Below, in pieces: positions 1 to 5,913 of a stretch of DNA of 6,011 nucleotides; within the stretch, counting starts at the first letter, position 1, and the number at the start of each line of letters is the position of its first letter. Below the pieces are notes generated by a model. That model saw only the letters and a program-made list of their open reading frames with translations. It was not told where the DNA came from and did no database searches. The translations under genes were made by a program, and so were the position numbers. Origin of the DNA: JABMOW01 sp964409335 (GTDB taxonomy: Bacteria > Fidelibacterota > Marinisomatia > SCGC-AAA003-L08 > JACNLC01); NCBI GenBank assembly GCA_964409335.1, contig CAYPCW010000071.1, positions 1 to 6,011 on the forward strand. The letters run 5' to 3'.

Positions 1-4
1 CGAT

Positions 5-20
5 CCCCCTCCGGAGGGGG
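5..20. repeat. Perfect 16-bp GC-rich palindrome
   Basis: CCCCCTCC is followed directly by its reverse complement GGAGGGGG, with no loop. It could be part of a terminator stem for a gene left of the window, the core of an intergenic repeat, or an end of a small mobile element. No T-tract follows on the + strand. Because it sits at the window edge, the flanks needed to decide are missing. Confidence 0.5.
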
Positions 21-186
21 ACACACAGACCGGCAAGCTTGTGGGAGGGCGAGTCAGGGTTAACTGCTTCTGCGCATGGGTGGCTGGGGCTATTCGCCTT
101 TGACTGTTGGAAGTTTAAATTCATTGAACTTGTAGGCTAATTAACCCTGTATTCGTTAAATTTTATGACTATAACATTCAATTTTT

Positions 187-192
187 AAGGAG
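187..192 (+). promoter_or_regulatory. Strong Shine-Dalgarno for the first secreted-protein gene
   Basis: AAGGAG lies 7 bases before the ATG at 200, in an AT-rich context. It fixes the start of the 869-residue protein. It contrasts with the two downstream genes, which have no comparable site. Confidence 0.85.
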
Positions 193-199
193 ATTCGGC

Positions 200-2809
200 A
201 TGAAAATCTTATTTATCAATTTCATGATTTTACTATCCGCACTTTTACCTAGTGTGCTTCCACCCGCATCCGGTTTTTCTCCTAATCTGCCCGATATGAA
301 CCGTAGTCCGGTTTTTCTCCCCGGAACCCATAACGACTGGGATCTGGATGCAGATAATCTGGTACCGGAGAAAGAATTTTTAGGTGGAACTACCGCCTAC
401 TACGGAAAAACGATCGCTGTAACCCCTGATGGCGAATTCAAGATCGTACACGGAGACTGGTCCTACAACTGGGGTTCGGGATACTGGATCACCAGCTATG
501 ATACCCGGTGGACCATCGCATTTGACGGCGCCAATGCTTTATGGAAAGGTTCTCCCGACGCATATCTTCACGTTAATATTCAACAGCCGGAGGATTTTTA
601 CAACGCTTCAATACCGGTAGGGATCATGAGTTTGTCTGCGGTTCCGGTCTCCATCGGACAGGTGAGCGAAGCAGGAGAAACTTTCAACAGCGGGCTGATC
701 GCACCCGGCGGGCAGGTGATCTTGTGCACTCTATCAGGAGTACCCTCTCCCGAAGAGATCATTTACATCCGCTATACCACTGACGGATGGTCAACCTCCC
801 ATTTTTTAGTCATGACCGGGACCGGGCCGGAACGCGCCGCTACTATCCCTGCATATCCTGTGGGAACAGACATTTCGTATTATACCATGAGTACGACGGT
901 ATCCTTTCAGGCAGGCAACGATTTGGATAATTTCCCTGATCTCATGACCATAAACTACAACACCAATTCAGGGAATAACTTTAACTACACCATCTGCGAT
1001 GATTCTGATGGGGATGGACAATGTAACGAACTGGACCCGGAACCGGATTGTTCATCCAATGACACTGATGACTGTGGCGTCTGCGGCGGAAATAACGCAG
1101 ATATGGATTGCGCCGGGGTATGCTTTGGAAACTCCACCACCGACTGTTCGGGTGGTTGTGGCGGCACGGCTTCATTGGATGACTGTGGCGTCTGCTCCGG
1201 AGGAAATACCGGGCTGGTCCCAAATGCGGATATGGATTGTGACGGTGCCTGTTTCGGGAATGCCATTGAGGACTGCGCAGGGGTGTGCAACGGGTATTCT
1301 GCTGTCGACGATTGCGACGAGTGTGTTGACCCCGCACACTTTAACGAAGCTATGGACTGTGACGGCGTGTGTGATGGTGTCGCTGCACTTGATGACTGCG
1401 GCGTCTGTGCCGGCGGAAATACAGGGCTGATCCCCAATGCCGGTATGGATTGTGCCGGCGTTTGCTACGGATCGGCAGTTGAAAATGAATGCGGATGTGT
1501 AGGTGGTTCCACTGATCTTGAACCTGATTTCTGTTACGGATGCACCGACCCCGGGGCTTATAATTACGATGAACTTGCCACAATTGATAATGGGGACTGT
1601 CAGTACCAGCCGGATCTTTATCTTTACTTCGACAATGTAAATGAACAGCAGCATACAATGGAAGTGTGGGTGGATGTTCAGTATGAAGTCTACGGATTCC
1701 AACTGGTTCTTACCGGCGTGTATTTATCCGATGTGTTTGGCGGGGTGGGAGATTACCCGGGTGAACAAATTTCATTTTCACCTTCTTCCGGTGTGATACT
1801 TTGCTTTGTATTTGACCTCTATGGCTGGCCACCTGGGAATTACTTGCTTTTTAATGCGGCTTATTCAGAAATATTGGAATCCCAGGCCTGCCTGATAGAA
1901 ACGGATTTTGCCGGAGGTCCGGGTTTACCTCAGTTTAATGTTATCACAGAATGTTACACATTCCTCAATATTGAAGGTTGCACAGATCCGGTAGCGGTGA
2001 ATTACAATCCTGACGCAGCGCTTGACGATGGATCATGCGAATATAATATCCCGGGTGATATTACTCAGGACGGTCAGGTGGATGTAGTGGATGTGGTGTT
2101 TATGGTGAACGTGATCCTTGAGGAAATTCCACTGCCGGAAGCCCAGATGACAGCGGGCGATTTATATCAGGACGAGGTCATTACCATCCTTGATCTGGTC
2201 TGGTTGATCAACATTATTCTGGGTAATGGTCTCACCGCTCAGGCGCCTCTGACAGCCACGATATTGACCGTATCGGAACATGAAATCTCCGTGGATGCTC
2301 CCGCCGGGATTGCCGCCATGCAGTTCGATTTCGAAGGTGATTTTTCTATCACTCACACTTTTTTCCCGGAAGGATGGCAATACCGAAAAAATGACACGCG
2401 GCTGGTCTTGTTCTCCATGGATGGTTCTTCGCTGACACAATCTGCAATATTCGGGTATACGGGTAGTATAAAAATGAAATCAGCGATTGCCGCCGATCGC
2501 ACCCTGAATCAAAAACAGCTCACGATCCACTCTAAATCTCAACAAACAGCATCTGTCGAGGTGTATCCGAACCCCTTCAATCCGGATCTATCTGTTCGTT
2601 ATTATCTGGATATCCCATTTCCGGTTCAAATATGGATATACGATGTATCCGGGAGGCTGGTAGAGGAATTGTCTCCGCAGGAAAACTTACGATCCCCCGG
2701 CTGGCATCACGTTCGGTGGTCCGGCGCTGATTTCCCAGGCGGAATATACATTATGAAACTCATTTTACCGGAGGGCATGGTATCCCAAAAACTGGTCCTT
2801 CTAAAATAA
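200..2809 (+). CDS. Large secreted multidomain protein with starch-binding-like, Cys-rich, dockerin-like and C-terminal sorting domains
   Basis: 869-residue exported protein; exact function unknown. Seen in order: a signal peptide with a hydrophobic core and likely cleavage after ASG (about residue 25). Residues ~38-145 ('FLPGTHNDWD', 'EFKIVHG') resemble SusE/SusF-type starch-binding beta domains. Residues ~148-240 ('YIRYTTDGW', 'TDISYY') resemble a second carbohydrate-binding beta domain (CBM25/26-like). A calcium-type 'DSDGDG' segment lies at ~268-275. A cysteine-rich region (288-469) has repeated DDCGVC and MDCxGVC units and ends in GCTDP...GDC. Residues ~472-590 are a cohesin-like beta module. 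A second GCTDP...DDGSC module (593-617) precedes a dockerin-like pair (619-677); its first loop has D620, T622, D624, D628 and D631, and its second (D654, D658, D665) is degenerate. After another beta segment, the end (~786-869) starts with YPNPFNP and resembles FlgD-like/type IX sorting domains. No catalytic domain is visible, so an adhesive or glycan-binding surface role is inferred. It is first in a tight operon and has a strong ribosome binding site. Confidence 0.9.
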   Translation: MKILFINFMILLSALLPSVLPPASGFSPNLPDMNRSPVFLPGTHNDWDLDADNLVPEKEFLGGTTAYYGKTIAVTPDGEFKIVHGDWSYNWGSGYWITSYDTRWTIAFDGANALWKGSPDAYLHVNIQQPEDFYNASIPVGIMSLSAVPVSIGQVSEAGETFNSGLIAPGGQVILCTLSGVPSPEEIIYIRYTTDGWSTSHFLVMTGTGPERAATIPAYPVGTDISYYTMSTTVSFQAGNDLDNFPDLMTINYNTNSGNNFNYTICDDSDGDGQCNELDPEPDCSSNDTDDCGVCGGNNADMDCAGVCFGNSTTDCSGGCGGTASLDDCGVCSGGNTGLVPNADMDCDGACFGNAIEDCAGVCNGYSAVDDCDECVDPAHFNEAMDCDGVCDGVAALDDCGVCAGGNTGLIPNAGMDCAGVCYGSAVENECGCVGGSTDLEPDFCYGCTDPGAYNYDELATIDNGDCQYQPDLYLYFDNVNEQQHTMEVWVDVQYEVYGFQLVLTGVYLSDVFGGVGDYPGEQISFSPSSGVILCFVFDLYGWPPGNYLLFNAAYSEILESQACLIETDFAGGPGLPQFNVITECYTFLNIEGCTDPVAVNYNPDAALDDGSCEYNIPGDITQDGQVDVVDVVFMVNVILEEIPLPEAQMTAGDLYQDEVITILDLVWLINIILGNGLTAQAPLTATILTVSEHEISVDAPAGIAAMQFDFEGDFSITHTFFPEGWQYRKNDTRLVLFSMDGSSLTQSAIFGYTGSIKMKSAIAADRTLNQKQLTIHSKSQQTASVEVYPNPFNPDLSVRYYLDIPFPVQIWIYDVSGRLVEELSPQENLRSPGWHHVRWSGADFPGGIYIMKLILPEGMVSQKLVLLK
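1178..1471 (+). repeat. Cys-rich repeat region with a DNA-level duplication offset by 213 bp
   Basis: Within the first gene, about 80 bases from 1178 recur from 1391, an offset of exactly 213 bases (71 codons). The shared parts include GATGACTG at both starts, a GGAAATAC stretch, and TATGGATTGTG at 1231 and 1444. Both copies encode LDDCGVC, then GGNTGL, then MDC. Similarity is still clear at the nucleotide level, suggesting a fairly recent internal duplication or selection for the repeat. A shorter related unit (GATGACTGTGGCGTCTGC) starts at 1067. Confidence 0.7.
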
Positions 2810-2819
2810 AACTCCCCAT

Positions 2820-4607
2820 ATGATGAGGGTCATAGTCAGGGATTGGGGATGGCTGGGTATCGTCGCCGCGATACTCACCGGTGGAGCATCAGGAACCATC
2901 GGTGATGCCTGGGGAGTACGGGATTATGATGAAGGCGATCTTGCCGTTTTGCAGGATATCATTGACCTGAATAATCTTACGATTGACCCCCTGGATTTGG
3001 GGCTGCAGCTTTGGTCCAATGACCGGTTGGTATTTCTTGACATCACCGGAAACACCTCCCTGCAACTCACACAACTCCCTGAAAATCTGGGCGATCTGGA
3101 TCACCTGATCGAATTGGCGTTGAACAATCATCATCTCACTGAAATTCCACCTTCTGTTGGAAACCTGATGTTTCTGGGCAGTTTGTCTTTACGTGAAAAT
3201 CAATTGACGGGGTTGCCAGCCCAACTGGGTAATCTCACGACCCTCATCAATCTGGATGCGGCATACAACCAACTCACTTCACTCCCGGAAAATCTGGAAG
3301 CCCTGACTCTGCTGCTGACCATCAACCTGTCTCACAACCAGTTGACAGAATTGCCAAATACCATTGGTAGTCTGACCGGTCTGTTTTCTCTGGATGTCAG
3401 CCACAATGAGATCACCGAATATCCCGGTTCCCTGTCTCAAATCACCGGACTGGGCTGGATAGATGTTTCCTGGAATCAGATTGCGGAAATCCCGGGATCC
3501 ATCACGGCGAACACCGGGCTTCAGAACCTGGATGTCTCCGGTAACCTTCTCACATCCTTTCCCGGTGAGATGGGCGGGTTCACCCAACTGTACACTTTCA
3601 GATGCAGCGATAATCAGATCACCGGACTTCCCTATTCGTTACCGTATGTGACCCCATTGTTTGACCTGGATGTATCCTTTAATTTACTCACCGCTCTGCC
3701 TGATGGATTCGATCTGCTGCAAAATCTTATCCGGTTGGACATATCCGATAACGAGTTCGCATCGTTCCCTTTGGCCATCACCTCGCTGACTCAGGTCATT
3801 AAACTTGATCTGTCCGGGAATCAGATTGACGCACTCCCGGAATCCCTCTGGTCACTACCGGTTTTACAGGAATTGCATGTCCGGGATAATCAGATTCAGG
3901 ACCTTTCGGAAAACCTCGGACAATTGCAATCCCTCATAAAACTGAATGTCGCCCACAATCCAATTCCGTCGCTGCCCCTCTCTTTGAATACACTCTCTCT
4001 GTTGACGGATTTGAATGTTTCGGGGTGTGACCTGACGGAGTTACCTGCTGAATGGTCAGGTCTGTCGAGTCTGCTGCTTCTGAACCTGTCGGATAACGCA
4101 ATCACCGAACTTCCGCCCGGAATAGGTAGTCTTGAAGCGTTGCAGGTACTGAATATTTCCGGAAATTATTTGATCGCCATACCCCCGTCTCTGGCGGATA
4201 TGGCTTCACTGTGGCTAGTGTATCTGGGAAATAACAGCCTGTATTGTTTTGATGGAGAACAGATGATCGAAAATATCCCTGCATTTCTGCTGAACGGTGG
4301 CAATCCCTGGATCGACGGCCTGTATCAGCAGGACTGCACGGTCGCCGGATGTACCGATCCGCTTGCTTATCAGTTTTCTACCGATTTTCTGGTGGATGAC
4401 GGGAGCTGTATATACCCCTTCTCCGGTGATGTAAATGGTGACCATACAACGGATATTCTGGATATTATACTGATCGTTTCCATCATTATCGATGGAGACA
4501 TTCCCTCTGATGCGCAGCTATTCGCCGGCGATTTGAATTCCGATGGCAGCCTGAATATTCTGGATGTGGTGCTCATTATTCAGTCCATCCTGATGAACGG
4601 ATATTGA
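2820..4607 (+). CDS. Secreted leucine-rich-repeat protein with C-terminal dockerin-like domain
   Basis: 595 residues; probably a surface or secreted protein-binding protein, partner unknown. The N-terminus has R3 and R7, then a hydrophobic stretch (WLGIVAAIL) and an ASG box, consistent with a signal peptide cleaved near residue 25. Residues ~30-85 resemble the N-terminal cap of bacterial LRR proteins. Residues 86-476 are 17 repeats of exactly 23 residues with consensus LPxxLgxLxxLxxLdlSxNqLTx, the regular SHOC2-like bacterial type. A GCTDP...DDGSC module (510-530) follows, then a dockerin-like pair: D537, N539, D541, D545, D548, and D571, N573, D575, D582. The protein ends there, with no YPNPFNP sorting domain, unlike its upstream neighbour. 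It starts 10 bases after the previous stop with no clear Shine-Dalgarno, so translational coupling is likely. ATG codons at 2820 and 2823 are both possible starts. Confidence 0.9.
   Translation: MMRVIVRDWGWLGIVAAILTGGASGTIGDAWGVRDYDEGDLAVLQDIIDLNNLTIDPLDLGLQLWSNDRLVFLDITGNTSLQLTQLPENLGDLDHLIELALNNHHLTEIPPSVGNLMFLGSLSLRENQLTGLPAQLGNLTTLINLDAAYNQLTSLPENLEALTLLLTINLSHNQLTELPNTIGSLTGLFSLDVSHNEITEYPGSLSQITGLGWIDVSWNQIAEIPGSITANTGLQNLDVSGNLLTSFPGEMGGFTQLYTFRCSDNQITGLPYSLPYVTPLFDLDVSFNLLTALPDGFDLLQNLIRLDISDNEFASFPLAITSLTQVIKLDLSGNQIDALPESLWSLPVLQELHVRDNQIQDLSENLGQLQSLIKLNVAHNPIPSLPLSLNTLSLLTDLNVSGCDLTELPAEWSGLSSLLLLNLSDNAITELPPGIGSLEALQVLNISGNYLIAIPPSLADMASLWLVYLGNNSLYCFDGEQMIENIPAFLLNGGNPWIDGLYQQDCTVAGCTDPLAYQFSTDFLVDDGSCIYPFSGDVNGDHTTDILDIILIVSIIIDGDIPSDAQLFAGDLNSDGSLNILDVVLIIQSILMNGY
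3075..4247 (+). repeat. Array of 17 tandem 69-bp leucine-rich-repeat units
   Basis: The units encode residues 86-476 of the LRR protein and keep one 69-base period throughout, with no insertion or deletion. They differ clearly at the DNA level, so this is an old, diverged array rather than a recent expansion. The last unit (IPPSLADM...NNSLYC) is the least typical and probably acts as the C-terminal cap, with a Cys at the end. Confidence 0.85.
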
Positions 4608-4609
4608 CC

Positions 4610-5161
4610 ATGTTTTCCATCGCCATCTCCCGGGAATTAAAGGAATATTGCGGTGATCTCATCGCCCGCTATAATTTCGGCAACCGGGGTGTCGCCGACG
4701 GTAACCGGGAAGAGCAATACACCGGTCTTCTCGGTCAGAGTATCGTCTGCAGATTGCTGGAATATCCATTACCTACGGGTGAAGGCGGATTTGATGATGG
4801 CGTAGACATTGAGATAAATGGGTTGCGGATGGATGTGAAAACCATGTGCAGAACGACCCCCGTACGGAAATATTACGTGAACAACTTCATGGCTCTTCAG
4901 AAAAATTACCGGACAGATGTGTATCTTTTTTGCAGCCTGAATAAAACCTCATCAGTGCTAACCGTTTGCGGGTGGGTTACCAAGGCACAATTACTGGATC
5001 GTGCTGTATTTTTCGCAAAAGGGACGAAACGGCGCCGATCAGATAAAACCTGGTTTAGAATAAAAGCAGACCTGTATGAAATATCAAACACTCAACTGAA
5101 CAACGTGAATTCTCCGGACGAGCTAAAACAGGCTATCAAAGGTATCCCTGACGTTCAGTAA
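4610..5161 (+). CDS. PD-(D/E)XK nuclease-like protein
   Basis: 183 residues from ATG 4610; a TTG at 4604, overlapping the LRR gene's stop, would add two residues. I prefer the ATG because neither start has a strong ribosome binding site. There is no signal peptide, so it should act in the cytoplasm. The segment 'GFDDGVDIEINGLRMDVKT' (residues 60-78) fits the PD-(D/E)XK nuclease core: D66 on one strand, then D75-V-K77 on the next. An upstream helix (residues 34-50) carries E34/E35 and 'GLLGQ', where many relatives have 'G-GE', so the helix acid may be replaced or shifted. A 'GWVTKAQLL' segment follows, as in other small nuclease-fold proteins of this type, and then a basic patch (KGTKRRRSDK). 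Substrate and role are unknown; a restriction or phage-type endonuclease is possible. It lies 2 bases after the LRR stop and is probably cotranscribed, an odd partner for secreted proteins. No methylase is next to it. Confidence 0.8.
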   Translation: MFSIAISRELKEYCGDLIARYNFGNRGVADGNREEQYTGLLGQSIVCRLLEYPLPTGEGGFDDGVDIEINGLRMDVKTMCRTTPVRKYYVNNFMALQKNYRTDVYLFCSLNKTSSVLTVCGWVTKAQLLDRAVFFAKGTKRRRSDKTWFRIKADLYEISNTQLNNVNSPDELKQAIKGIPDVQ

Positions 5162-5529
5162 ACATGAAATTGATACCTCATACCAAATACAAGGGGGCTG
5201 CCGGATTCAAAACTACCATTGCCCACCAGATTGTTATCCTTGAGTTCGTTGATGAATCCAGGTGTCAACGCGCTGCATTCCACGCAAGTTACCTCTTCTC
5301 CCATAAACGCCACGTGATGCCCTGTAAATGGCTGAAGAATGTCCACCTCGCCAAAGGTTGTGATCCAGGAAAATTCAGATCCTTCATCCGGATCAATACC
5401 GAATTCATCGCAGCCATCCATACAAAAACTTTCCCCGGTATTTTCGTAGAGGAACCCGGCGGTAACCGTAAAATCCGGCGGATCGGTGATGATTTCGATG
5501 GATTGGACGTTGAGTGCTGTAGGTGGTTT
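5155..5529 (-). pseudogene. Coding-like 3' fragment of an unknown, probably extracellular protein
   Basis: This - strand frame is open for 124 codons between a TAG (5530-5532) and the stop at 5155-5157. Its only ATG is at 5421, yet protein-like sequence extends upstream of it ('SIEIITDPPDFTVTAGFLY'). The translation is acidic, with balanced composition and purine-rich first codon positions; it contains 'GIDPDEG', 'FTGHHVAFMG' and 'NNLVGNGSFESG', the last typical of the start of extracellular beta domains. The opposite + frame (5164-5589) is rich in Cys, His, Lys and Trp and looks like a shadow. The missing 5' part, the in-frame stop and the 7-base overlap with the nuclease-like gene suggest a decayed or truncated gene. 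I do not recognise the family. An 88-residue gene starting at 5421 is a less likely alternative. Confidence 0.45.
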
Positions 5530-5532
5530 CTA

Positions 5533-5643
5533 ATTGCAGTTTCTCTGCATACTGACTGGCTGGACAGTTGGTGTAAATCAAAAGCTTGAAACAGGAGACT
5601 GTTTATACTGTCCGACAATTTACCGGAATGGGTGTACGGCTAA
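5533..5643. other. Non-coding junction region with short repeats
   Basis: No gene is seen. It holds a small hairpin (AAACAG-GAGA-CTGTTT, 5589-5604), an inverted pair GGACAGT (5562-5568) and ACTGTCC (5607-5613) around it, and one half of a direct repeat continued at 5655. It separates two broken - strand genes and probably contains a deletion or insertion breakpoint. Confidence 0.4.
5589..5604. repeat. Small hairpin, 6-bp stem and GAGA loop
   Basis: AAACAG and CTGTTT pair perfectly around a 4-base loop. The stem is short and AT-rich, with no U-run directly after it on the + strand. Read on the - strand, it is followed by a loosely T-rich stretch. It might be a weak terminator or part of a mobile-element end; nothing decides between these. 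Confidence 0.3.
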
Positions 5644-5674
5644 TCACCGGAACGCTGTCCGAATGAACCGGAAT
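5608..5674 (+). repeat. Imperfect direct repeat CTGTCCGA...ACCGGAAT
   Basis: CTGTCCGA, a short spacer and ACCGGAAT occur at 5608-5629 (spacer CAATTT) and again at 5655-5674 (spacer ATGA), with starts 47 bases apart. A third ACCGGAA lies between them at 5646-5652. The repeat sits at the point where the restriction-gene remnant stops resembling its family, so it may mark a rearrangement breakpoint or a small element's end. Confidence 0.45.
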
Positions 5675-5793
5675 AAACAATTGAGTGAAAAATCAAAATC
5701 ACCGCGGTTTAACGGCTGGCCTTCGAATATATCTATAATAGATTGAATTGCATCAATCTGAAATTGCTGATTTGGGTCGAAATGGAGTTTCAT
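5644..5793 (-). pseudogene. res: Truncated N-terminus of type III restriction enzyme Res subunit (DEAD/DEAH helicase)
   Basis: The - strand frame from ATG 5793 encodes 49 residues. The first ~37 start 'MKLHFDPNQQFQIDAI' and continue through 'DIFEGQPLNRGDFDFSL'. That is the characteristic start of type III restriction Res subunits, the ATP-dependent helicase/nuclease partner of the Mod methylase. Family members run to roughly 900-1000 residues. Here the match ends near 5683; about 12 unrelated residues and a stop follow, and no helicase motif is present. This is a gene stump left by a deletion or insertion. Upstream on the - strand (TTAGGG, about 11 bases before the ATG) there may be a weak ribosome binding site. 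The rest of the restriction system is not visible. Family assignment rests on recognition of the N-terminal motif alone. Confidence 0.7.
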
Positions 5794-5913
5794 AGATAAT
5801 TACCCTAATTTGGCGACTTCTCGTAGAGCTTGATAATCGAATCGTTTTAGCGTAAAGCAATGACGCCCAAACCTTACGCAAGCTATTTTATAGACAATCT
5901 GCTTTACGCAAGA
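5794..5913. promoter_or_regulatory. Intergenic region with repeated GCGTAA-type elements, possible operator
   Basis: Between the right-hand partial gene and the res stump lie three related elements. GCGTAAAGCA (5850-5859) and TGCTTTACGC (5900-5909) form a perfect 10-bp inverted repeat. TTACGCAAG occurs at 5874-5882 and 5904-5912, exactly 30 bases apart, about three helical turns. On the - strand the two copies read CTTGCGTAA. A TATAAAAT lies between them on that strand. The arrangement fits a regulator binding site or promoter for the former res gene, but no regulator is visible here. Confidence 0.4.

Larger units (their letters stand above)
1..199. other. Upstream region of the secreted-protein operon, no gene seen
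   Basis: I see no convincing gene here. Two + strand frames stay open to about 112 and 139, but their translations are rich in Gly, Arg and Trp and show no family features. The left edge carries a perfect GC palindrome (separate entry). From about 110 the sequence becomes AT-rich, as expected of a promoter region. One weak promoter match is TTGAAC (125-130) and TGTATT (148-153) with a 17-base spacer; a TATAAC at 170-175 is another possible -10 element. Neither is strong, and promoter rules for this lineage are not well known to me, so no promoter is called as a separate feature. Confidence 0.5.

Noticed and set aside
985..1437. Long - strand and alternate + strand frames over the Cys-rich repeats
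   Set aside because: They arise from the repeated GC-rich codons of the real gene; the translations are low-complexity Ser/Pro/Gln or Arg/His strings.
3075..4247. CRISPR-like or satellite array suggested by the regular 69-bp period
   Set aside because: The period is coding and in frame throughout; units are diverged and give a clean LRR consensus, with no conserved short repeat and no spacers.
5164..5589. A 141-codon + strand frame starting 2 bases after the nuclease-like gene, as a fourth operon gene
   Set aside because: Its translation is rich in Cys, His, Lys and Trp with no domain features, it has no ribosome binding site, and the opposite strand over the same bases looks like a normal acidic protein.
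5289..5618. A 109-codon - strand frame overlapping the coding-like fragment
   Set aside because: Composition is Ser/Pro/Arg-rich with no protein-like pattern; the neighbouring frame (5155-5529) has the better coding signal.
5534..5746. A 70-codon + strand frame through the junction region
   Set aside because: It crosses the short repeats and the antisense of the res stump, and has no family features or ribosome binding site.
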